The notes under the pieces were generated by a model. That model worked only from the letters and a program-made list of their open reading frames with translations. It did not search any database and was not told where the DNA came from. 58,988 nt of DNA from Flavobacteriaceae bacterium. Its GTDB lineage: Bacteria > Bacteroidota > Bacteroidia > Flavobacteriales > Weeksellaceae. Below, one piece after another: positions 53,261-58,988 of this stretch. Position 1 is the stretch's first letter, and every line of letters begins with the position of its first letter. The stretch is from NCBI GenBank assembly GCA_030529185.1, contig JAUMXI010000007.1, positions 1-58,988 on the forward strand, in the 5' to 3' direction. Position numbers and translations under genes: made by a program.

Positions 53261-54451
53261 TTACCCTAAAATCTCTTTTATTTTTTCTGCAACTTCTTCC
53301 AAAGTCCTTACAGAATGGACATTTAGTCCAGCCTCATCTATAAGGGTTTTGGCTTCTTCGGCGTTAGTTCCTTGCAATCGCACAATTAGTGGAACAGGCA
53401 AATTCCCCAAGTTTTTATAAGCATCTACAATCCCTTGTGCCACACGGTCGCATCTTACAATTCCTCCAAAAATATTGATGAGAATAGTTTTTACATTAGG
53501 GTCTTTTAAAATGATATTAAAGGCTTTCTCCACGCGTTCGGCATTGGCTGTTCCTCCGACATCTAAAAAGTTGGCTGGGCTTCCTCCCGCTACTTTGATG
53601 ATGTCCATCGTTGCCATTGCCAAACCAGCACCATTTACCATACAGCCAACATTTCCATCAAGTTTGATGAAATTCAGTCCCGCCTCTCCTGCCTTCACAT
53701 CGGTAGGGTCTTCCTCGCGTTTATCTCTTAATTTTGCTAAATCTGGGTGACGGAAGAGTGCATTGTTGTCCAAAACTATTTTGGAATCAACGGCAACTAT
53801 TTTGTTATCAGATGTTTTTAAAAGTGGGTTGATTTCAATCAAAGTGGCATCAATTCCCGTATAAGCCTTATAGAGAGAATCTACAAATTTTAAAAAATCC
53901 TTAAAAGCATCGCCCTTCAAACCTAAATTAAAAGCCATTTTTCTCCCTTGAAAAGGCAAAAGCCCAACTTTTGGGTCAATCTCTTCACGGAAAATAAGAT
54001 GAGGTGTATTTTCGGCAACTTGCTCTATATCCATTCCTCCCTCTGTGGAATAAATGATGATATTTCTTCCCGTTTGTCTATTCAAAAGGATGGAAAAATA
54101 ATATTCTTTAATTTCATTTTCCCCTTCATAATACATATCTTCAGCAACAAGCACCATATTTACTCGCTTTCCTTCTGGTGGAGTTTGAGGGGTTGTGAGT
54201 TGCATTCCCAAAATTTGCTGGGCATTTTCTTTTACTTTTTCCAATGTTGGGGAAAATTTTACGCCGCCTCCTTTTCCACGCCCACCAGCGTGAATTTGAG
54301 CCTTAACCACCCAAGCCTTTGTATTGGTTTCTTCTGCAAGTTGTTGTGCCACAAGTACTGCTTCTTCGGGAGTTTCTGCAATTTTTCCTCGCTGAACGCC
54401 TACTCCGTAAGATGCTAATATATTTTTTGCTTGATATTCGTGAAGATTCAT
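53261..54451 (-). CDS. sucC: Succinyl-CoA ligase (ADP-forming) beta subunit
   Basis: 396 residues, full length. TCA-cycle enzyme that couples succinyl-CoA cleavage to ATP or GTP formation with the alpha subunit SucD. ATP-grasp N-terminal domain ([38 protein letters not shown]) and the C-terminal ligase domain ([37 protein letters not shown]). sucD is not adjacent, so the genes are split as in many Bacteroidota. Own promoter at 54473-54480. Confidence 0.96.
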   Translation of the reverse strand: MNLHEYQAKNILASYGVGVQRGKIAETPEEAVLVAQQLAEETNTKAWVVKAQIHAGGRGKGGGVKFSPTLEKVKENAQQILGMQLTTPQTPPEGKRVNMVLVAEDMYYEGENEIKEYYFSILLNRQTGRNIIIYSTEGGMDIEQVAENTPHLIFREEIDPKVGLLPFQGRKMAFNLGLKGDAFKDFLKFVDSLYKAYTGIDATLIEINPLLKTSDNKIVAVDSKIVLDNNALFRHPDLAKLRDKREEDPTDVKAGEAGLNFIKLDGNVGCMVNGAGLAMATMDIIKVAGGSPANFLDVGGTANAERVEKAFNIILKDPNVKTILINIFGGIVRCDRVAQGIVDAYKNLGNLPVPLIVRLQGTNAEEAKTLIDEAGLNVHSVRTLEEVAEKIKEILG

Positions 54452-54472
54452 AAATTTTATTAAAATGAATTA

Positions 54473-54480
54473 CAAAAGTA
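54473..54480 (-). promoter_or_regulatory. Promoter -7 element of sucC
   Basis: On the minus strand TACTTTTG matches TAnnTTTG, 21 nt before the ATG. Confidence 0.6.
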
Positions 54481-54517
54481 ATGATTTTTTAGAATGAAAT
54501 TTTAGAAAAAAAGAGTT

Positions 54518-55840
54518 TTATTTTGCCCTAAATTTATTCAATTCGTTAATAACTTCGTGGTGTGTTACCGTTATATCTTTAAAATAATTGGTAAAATATT
54601 GCTTCTCTTCCTCCGTAGCCCCAAACTGATTGAGAATGTTGAAAAGGTGCATTTTCATATGTCCTTTCTGAATTCCAGTCGTAATCAACGAACGCAGAGC
54701 AGCAAAATTCTGTGCCAAGCCAGAAACCGCCAAAATACTCATCAGCTCCTGTGCGGAAGGCTTGCCTAACAGTGCCAACGAAAATTTCACCAAAGGATGA
54801 AGGTTGGTCAGCCCTCCCACAACGCCGACAGAAATTGGGAGGTCAATCCAAAATCGGAAAATACCATTGTCAATAGAGCAATGCGTGAGCGAACTGTATT
54901 GTCCGTTTCGAGACGCGTAAGCGTGAGCAGAAGCCTCCGTCGCTCGGAAATCGTTCCCCGTAGCAATGACCACAGAATCAATCCCATTCATAATTCCTTT
55001 ATTGTGCGTAGTGGCTCGGTATGGGTCAATTTCTGCAATTTTCACAGCTTGTTGAAATTTCCAAGCAAAATACTCGGGCGAAATTCCGCTATCGTCCTTT
55101 AACTCCTCTATTTTACACGAAACTTCAGCTCTCACGAGGCAGTTTGGCGTATAATTAGAGAGGATATTCATCACGATTTGAAGAGAATTTTTCTCCTCTT
55201 GACTGAAATTTTCTTCCTGCTCAATCATTTCTTTCAAAGTCTTGCCAAATTGCTCCAAACAAGAATTGATGAAATTCGCACCCATAGAATCTTTCGTATC
55301 AAAACTTGCCTTTAATTGGTAATAATTACGGAGTTCTTCTGTCTTGTCAATCAACTGAATATCCAAAATTCCACCACCTCTTTTTCGCATATTGGCGGTA
55401 ATATTTTCAGTCGCTTCAAAGAGTTTTTTCCTTAATTTTAAATTGAAGAAATCTTGTAATTTCTGAGTTTCAATATCAATAATAAAATGCGTATGACCCA
55501 ATTTTTCGGTGTTGATAATCGTAGTTTTAAAACCTCCTTTATTCAGCCAAAATTTAGCTGCTTTGGAAGCTGCTGCCACTACCGAGCTTTCTTCAACTGC
55601 CATGGGAATTGCCAATAATTTTCCGTCAATGAGGAAGTTAGGAGCAATGCCGTAGGGCATATAAAAGTTAGAAATGGTGTTTTCAGAAAATTCTTCGTGC
55701 AATTTTTGGAGTTCTGAATTTTTGTTCCAATATTGCTTTAAAATTTGTTCATATTCTTGATTTCCTTGAAGATATGATTTGATAATCCAGTCTATTTTTC
55801 CTTGTTTCGTTAGTTTTGAAAATCCTTGTATGGCTTGCAT
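54518..55840 (-). CDS. mvaA: Class II hydroxymethylglutaryl-CoA reductase
   Basis: 440 residues. Catalytic residues of class II HMG-CoA reductase are present: Glu in PMAVEESSVVAAASKAAKFW, Lys in THNKGIMNG, Asp in ATGNDFRATEA and the C-terminal His in QKGHMKMHL. The family is labelled degradative in some genomes, but in flavobacteria it serves the mevalonate route to isoprenoids. No other mevalonate-pathway gene lies in the window. Own promoter at 55861-55868; monocistronic by spacing. Confidence 0.94.
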   Translation of the reverse strand: MQAIQGFSKLTKQGKIDWIIKSYLQGNQEYEQILKQYWNKNSELQKLHEEFSENTISNFYMPYGIAPNFLIDGKLLAIPMAVEESSVVAAASKAAKFWLNKGGFKTTIINTEKLGHTHFIIDIETQKLQDFFNLKLRKKLFEATENITANMRKRGGGILDIQLIDKTEELRNYYQLKASFDTKDSMGANFINSCLEQFGKTLKEMIEQEENFSQEEKNSLQIVMNILSNYTPNCLVRAEVSCKIEELKDDSGISPEYFAWKFQQAVKIAEIDPYRATTHNKGIMNGIDSVVIATGNDFRATEASAHAYASRNGQYSSLTHCSIDNGIFRFWIDLPISVGVVGGLTNLHPLVKFSLALLGKPSAQELMSILAVSGLAQNFAALRSLITTGIQKGHMKMHLFNILNQFGATEEEKQYFTNYFKDITVTHHEVINELNKFRAK

Positions 55841-55860
55841 TTTAAATCAAATTTGATTTT

Positions 55861-55868
55861 CAAAGATA
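55861..55868 (-). promoter_or_regulatory. Promoter -7 element of mvaA
   Basis: On the minus strand TATCTTTG matches TAnnTTTG, 20 nt before the ATG. Confidence 0.6.
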
Positions 55869-55969
55869 AAAAATAAAAAACAGAATCTTTCTTTTAAAAT
55901 CAATAATTAAAATAATTGCTTTGTATTTCAGATGTTTATGATTTTTATAATCAAAAAACGGCTTATGAT

Positions 55970-56000
55970 TTTGGAAGTAATTAAAAAAGTTGTACCTTTG
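55970..56000 (+). promoter_or_regulatory. Promoter of tRNA-Gln
   Basis: TTTG at 55970-55973, 19 nt spacing, TACCTTTG at 55993-56000: the best match to the Bacteroidota consensus in the window. It lies 16 nt before the tRNA. Confidence 0.8.
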
Positions 56001-56016
56001 CACCACTGAAAAGCTA

Positions 56017-56088
56017 TAGACCCATGGTGTAACGGTAGCACACCAGATTTTGGTTCTGTTTGTCGGGGTTCGAATCCCTGTGGGTCTA
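56017..56088 (+). tRNA. tRNA-Gln(TTG)
   Basis: Cloverleaf read by hand: acceptor TAGACCC/GGGTCTA, or one base shorter with A as discriminator; D loop AACGGTAGC region; anticodon arm CCAGA-TTTTGGT-TCTGT with anticodon TTG (one C/T mismatch at the top pair); T arm with TTCGAAT. Glutamine tRNAs commonly have a U1-A72 pair, which fits the longer acceptor. CCA is not encoded. Confidence 0.93.
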
Positions 56089-56100
56089 CAATGAAAAATA

Positions 56101-56128
56101 AAACCTCTTGATTATCAAGGGGTTTTTT
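56101..56128 (+). terminator. Terminator of tRNA-Gln
   Basis: AACCTCTTGA pairs with TCAAGGGGTT, followed by a T run, 13 nt past the tRNA. Confidence 0.85.
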
Positions 56129-56250
56129 GTTGCCTATTTAGGGAGTAGTTTTTTTGTTTTTAGATTATATAAAAAAATCATCGCAATGTTGCGAATCTTT
56201 TTAACGAATCAAAAAATATTCTTATATTAGCAAAAATTTTTACGATAAAT

Positions 56251-56430
56251 AAAGCACATAGCTTTTTATTCTAATTTGTTAGGAATCTGGTAAATTTCAT
56301 ATACACTGAATAGAATATAAAGGTTATTGGCTACGCTTATAGGCGTGAGCTAATGATTATTTCTGTTTCAGTGTAGGTAGTACCAGAACCTCTAACATCA
56401 GAATTAATTTTATAAGCACACGCTTTTTTT
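56251..56430 (+). ncRNA. Candidate structured RNA, copy 1 (unknown family)
   Basis: A gene-free segment that folds by hand into one long nested arm: ATTCT/AGAAT (56268-56272 with 56400-56404), GTTAG/CTAAC (56278 with 56392-56396), CTGGTA/TACCAG (56287-56292 with 56381-56386), ACACTGAA/TTCAGTGT (56303-56310 with 56367-56374), ATTGGCT/AGCTAAT and ACGC/GCGT at the tip. It is bounded by two similar small hairpins, AAAGC-acata-GCTTTTT (56251-56267) and AAGC-acac-GCTTTTTTT (56413-56430), the second terminator-like. No match to a known RNA class is claimed. The stretch 56129-56250 holds nothing recognisable except a CGCAATGTTGCG hairpin at 56182-56193. Confidence 0.55.
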
Positions 56431-56455
56431 ATGGTTAAATTTTTTCACGAAATAT

Positions 56456-56633
56456 AAAAAGAGCTATTTTATTCTGATGTTAGAAATCTGGTAAATTTCA
56501 AAATAACACGAAACAGAATAGGTTAGCCTATATAGGTGGAGGGACAGGTTTTGTTCCTCTGCTGTGTAGCACCCTCTATCTTGTAAGGAATAAAATTTTT
56601 GTTCCAGCTCTTTTTGAGTAGAATATTAACATC
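56456..56633 (+). ncRNA. Candidate structured RNA, copy 2 (unknown family)
   Basis: Shares with copy 1 a block of about 40 bp (56463-56502 against 56261-56301) that includes TCTGGTAAATTTCA, then the pattern ACAC-GAA-AGAATA-AGGTTA. Closing stem AAAAAGAGCT (56456-56465) / AGCTCTTTTT (56606-56615); inner pairing ATAGGTG/CAC-CTAT and GAGG/CCTC. ATTCTGATGTTAGA (56471-56484) is also a perfect complement of 56391-56404 in copy 1, and GATGTTA can instead pair with TAACATC at 56627-56633. It ends 47 nt before the methyltransferase start and may be its leader. Confidence 0.5.
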
Positions 56634-56679
56634 TCCCCAAGGAACAAAGGAGATATTTATTCTGTATCTAAGGGATCAG

Positions 56680-57321
56680 ATGGAGGGGAAACAAGTAAAA
56701 TCAAAACAAAGAGTAGCAGACCACGGCGAGGTTTTTACCAATGAAAGAGAGGTAAAAGCAATGGTAGATTTAGTATGGAAAAATTTAGAGCAAGGCACAA
56801 CGGACAAACTCCTTACTGCTACATTTTTAGAGCCATCGTGTGGGTCTGGTAATTTCTTAATTGAGATTTTACAGCGAAAACTACAGGTGCTGAAAACTAC
56901 CAAGAAAAATAAATTAGACTATGATTTTTATTTGGTATTGGTAGCAGGTAGCCTCTACGGGGTGGAACTCCTCTCTGATAATACCCAAGAATGCCGAGAA
57001 AGGCTCTTTACGGAATTTCAAAAATCTTATCCCAAAAAATTCATCGAGCGAAACGAAGACCATCAAAAGCTGATGAAGAGCGTGAAGTTCATTATTTCCC
57101 AAAACATCATTTGTGGAGATGCCCTGAACTATACCACGCCCGAGGGCGACCCTATCCTCTTTACGCATTGGTCGGGGATAAAATCAACGAGAGAGATTGT
57201 GACCAATTATTTTGATTACGGCGAAAAAGCCAATGTAAAAGAAGGTATGCTCTCCCTCTTCGCGGAAACTACCGTAAAAGAACCCATTACAAAGCATTTT
57301 TTGGAATTAGGCACAGAATAA
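56680..57321 (+). CDS. Restriction-modification methyltransferase subunit, motif I protein
   Basis: About 213 residues. The N-terminal RVADHGEVFTNEREV and the SAM-binding motif I EPSCGSGNF (residues 51-59) place it in the N6-adenine methyltransferase group of type I/IIG-like restriction-modification systems. There is no NPPY/DPPY catalytic motif, so alone it should not methylate; it resembles the short subunit that precedes an Eco57I-type methylase in some systems. Start: the frame opens at TTG 56599 inside structured element 2; I prefer the ATG at 56680. More G/C-ending codons than the chromosome around it. The downstream partner starts 15 bp later. Confidence 0.8.
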   Translation: MEGKQVKSKQRVADHGEVFTNEREVKAMVDLVWKNLEQGTTDKLLTATFLEPSCGSGNFLIEILQRKLQVLKTTKKNKLDYDFYLVLVAGSLYGVELLSDNTQECRERLFTEFQKSYPKKFIERNEDHQKLMKSVKFIISQNIICGDALNYTTPEGDPILFTHWSGIKSTREIVTNYFDYGEKANVKEGMLSLFAETTVKEPITKHFLELGTE

Positions 57322-57336
57322 AAAGCGATAGGCGAT

Positions 57337-58860
57337 ATGCCATACGCTAATGACCTAATTAGAAAAATGAACTACAACCCTGATGTGCTTACCTGCCTTG
57401 CCAACCTGAGCAATGATGAGGTTTTTACCCCTCCGCAAATTGCCAACCAAATGCTGGACACCCTACCGCAAGAGCTGTTTAGCAACCCCAAAACCAAATT
57501 CCTTGACCCTTTCTCTAAAAGTGGCGTCTTCTTACGCGAAATTGCCAAAAGACTTTTAAAAGGACTGGAATCCCAAATCCCCGATTTGGAAGAACGAATA
57601 GACCACATTATGAACCACCAGCTCTATGGGATAGGCATTACCGAGCTTACCGCCCTGCTTACACGCCGTAGTTTGTATTGTGCCTCGCGTGCCGATAGCA
57701 AACACTCTGTGACGGCATTTGATGATGATAACGGCAATATCTACTTTAAAGAAATACCCCATACTTGGGACAGAAACGGAAAATGCACCTACTGCGGTGC
57801 TACCGAAAAAGAATTTGGAGAAGACCAAAGAGAAGGACTTGCCCAACACGCTTATAATTTTATACACAACCATAACCCTTTTGAAAATATGCAATTTGAT
57901 GTCATTATAGGAAACCCACCTTACCAAATGAGTGATGGTGGAGCACAAGCAAGTGCCAAACCTATTTACCAACTTTTTATCCAACAAGCCATAAAACTTA
58001 ACCCCCATTACCTCTGTATGATTGTGCCGAGCCGTTGGTTTGCAGGAGGAAAAGGTTTAGATGATTTTAGAGATGAAATGCTCAAAGACCAAAGAATAAA
58101 AGAAATACACGATTATCCTAATTCTGCTGAGGTATTTCCTGGGGTTGATGTAGAAGGAGGAATCAATTATTTCCTTTGGGAAAGCAATTATAAAGGTGAT
58201 TGTTTGATAAAAACCTATGAAGAGGGTAAAGTCATTTCTGAAATGCAAAGACCCCTAAAAGAAGAAGGAAGCGAGGTGCTGATTCGCTATAACGAAGCCA
58301 TACCTATTTTAAGAAAAGTACAAAATTTTAAAGAAAAATCTTTTCCAGAAGTAGTGAGTAGTTTTAAGCCTTTTGGGTTAAGAACATTTGTAAGAGGTAA
58401 TACAAAACCTTATAAAAATGAGGATAATATTGTGTTATACCAAAATGGAGGAACGGCTTATTATAAAAGAGATGAAGTTCCACAAAACACCCAATGGATA
58501 GATGCTCATAAGGTTTATGTAGGTAAAGCCTATGGTATGGGGAAAGAAATTCCGTATAAGGTAATTAATAACCCTCTTTATGGAGACCCCAATTCGGCTT
58601 GTACAGAAACTTATTTGGTCATCGGACCTTTTAGAGATAAAACACGATGTGAAAATGTGATGAGTTATATTAGAACGAGATTTTTCCGTTTTATGGTATT
58701 ATTAAAGAAAAATACACAAGACGCTCCCAAAAAAGTTTATGAATTCGTACCAATGCAGGATTTCTCCAAGCCTTGGACGGATGCAGAGCTATACGCCAAA
58801 TACGGGCTTACGCAGGAGGAAATCACCTATATAGAAAAAATGGTAAGACCAATGGAGTGA
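57337..58860 (+). CDS. Eco57I-type DNA N6-adenine methyltransferase
   Basis: 507 residues. A degenerate motif I, DPFSKSGVFLREIAKR (residues 57-72); a short C-x2-C pair (Cys150, Cys153); catalytic motif IV NPPY (193-196) in VIIGNPPYQMSDGG; MIVPSRWFAGGKGLDDFR after it; and a C-terminal target-recognition-like region. This is the catalytic methylase of a restriction-modification system, acting on adenine N6; the recognition sequence cannot be read. It follows the motif-I protein by 15 bp. A helicase/nuclease gene usually follows, but none begins in the 128 bp left in the window. Composition suggests horizontal transfer. Confidence 0.87.
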   Translation: MPYANDLIRKMNYNPDVLTCLANLSNDEVFTPPQIANQMLDTLPQELFSNPKTKFLDPFSKSGVFLREIAKRLLKGLESQIPDLEERIDHIMNHQLYGIGITELTALLTRRSLYCASRADSKHSVTAFDDDNGNIYFKEIPHTWDRNGKCTYCGATEKEFGEDQREGLAQHAYNFIHNHNPFENMQFDVIIGNPPYQMSDGGAQASAKPIYQLFIQQAIKLNPHYLCMIVPSRWFAGGKGLDDFRDEMLKDQRIKEIHDYPNSAEVFPGVDVEGGINYFLWESNYKGDCLIKTYEEGKVISEMQRPLKEEGSEVLIRYNEAIPILRKVQNFKEKSFPEVVSSFKPFGLRTFVRGNTKPYKNEDNIVLYQNGGTAYYKRDEVPQNTQWIDAHKVYVGKAYGMGKEIPYKVINNPLYGDPNSACTETYLVIGPFRDKTRCENVMSYIRTRFFRFMVLLKKNTQDAPKKVYEFVPMQDFSKPWTDAELYAKYGLTQEEITYIEKMVRPME

Positions 58861-58920
58861 GCCCTCCCCCAAAGAGGGGCTTTACAGAGCACAAAATAAA
58901 AAAGCTTTGACAAATATTAA

Positions 58921-58985
58921 GGAACTCACCTGCAAGTGCAGGAAACAATCCCCAAGGTGTGGGAACTCAGCTGCAAGTGCAGGAA
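58921..58985. repeat. Hairpin minisatellite, about 20-21 bp units, cut by the window end
   Basis: Units starting GGAA at 58921, 58941 and 58962, with a fourth beginning at 58982. Units 1 and 3 are nearly identical (GGAACTCACCTGCAAGTGCA and GGAACTCAGCTGCAAGTGCA); unit 2 is diverged. Units 1 and 3 contain the hairpin CTGCA-ag-TGCAG. The 41-bp period leaves only 17 bp between the two near-identical copies. Confidence 0.6.
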
Positions 58986-58988
58986 GTA

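Noticed and set aside
56388-56487. Integron attC site (CTCTAAC ... GTTAGAA with a long stem)
   Set aside because: The ends look like R boxes, but the stem is continuously paired, without the unpaired spacer and extra-helical bases of attC, and no integrase or cassette genes are seen.
56251-56633. Retron msr-msd or DGR template RNA
   Set aside because: No reverse transcriptase gene lies on either side, and the IVP/Avd-like genes of the window are 50 kb away. The elements also lack a recognisable priming structure.
58921-58988. CRISPR array starting at the right edge
   Set aside because: The near-identical copies are 24 bp with only 17 bp between them, and the interval itself resembles a diverged unit. 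No cas gene is in the window. 68 bp is too little to call an array.

Overview
The window is AT-rich chromosomal DNA, by eye in the mid-30s % GC, from a member of the Bacteroidota. It is most likely a flavobacterium of the Weeksellaceae/Chryseobacterium/Riemerella type. Three things point there. The promoters carry the Bacteroidota -7 element TAnnTTTG, found upstream of more than twenty genes. One secreted protease ends in a type IX secretion (T9SS) sorting domain. The gene neighbourhoods (sufABCD, serC-DUF1015, a class II HMG-CoA reductase) are typical of the group. No genus can be fixed from sequence alone. There is no rRNA, no insertion sequence and no recognisable prophage; the one tRNA is tRNA-Gln(TTG).

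Layout. 1-5290: Fe-S cluster operon sufA-sufB-sufC-sufD on the minus strand, interrupted twice by genes for IVP-type four-helix-bundle proteins. Each IVP gene sits inside its own inverted repeat. 5383-9473: S8 protease, recJ, nadD (plus). 9477-12312: rnpA-tcdA and dksA-like/lspA/sanA-like (minus). 12428-21247: universal stress protein, sufS (the desulfurase serving the Suf operon), an oxidoreductase, a small acidic protein and a CzcA-type RND metal-efflux operon (plus). 21279-31290: recR (plus), then pepT, uvrA, a T9SS protease, fabI, a Bax-inhibitor-1 protein and a LuxC-like reductase (minus). 31320-34084: ferredoxin-serC-DUF1015 (plus). 34117-39766: rlmD, an LTA-synthase-like sulfatase, a thioredoxin-fold lipoprotein and a pRiA4b ORF-3-like protein (minus). 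39916-47008: pyrimidine operon pyrB-pyrC-VOC-carA-carB (minus). 47043-49442: a pentapeptide-repeat membrane protein and a hypothetical gene, separated by a repeat-rich gap. 49618-53257: acetyl-CoA synthetase and an SSS symporter (plus). 53261-55868: sucC and mvaA (minus). 55970-58988: tRNA-Gln, a 590-bp gene-free stretch holding two related, strongly structured repeats, two methyltransferase genes of a restriction-modification system, and a short hairpin minisatellite cut by the window end.

Most of the window is housekeeping sequence. The observations most worth pursuing are: (1) the IVP genes boxed by inverted repeats inside the suf operon, which look like stem-protected insertions; (2) CarA, whose catalytic Cys and apparently all the glutamine-contact residues are replaced, predicting an ammonia-dependent carbamoyl-phosphate synthase; (3) a pyrBI-like attenuator in front of that same operon, made of a 23-codon leader peptide, a pause hairpin, a U-run and a terminator; and (4) the duplicated structured element with mutually exclusive pairings between tRNA-Gln and the restriction-modification genes.
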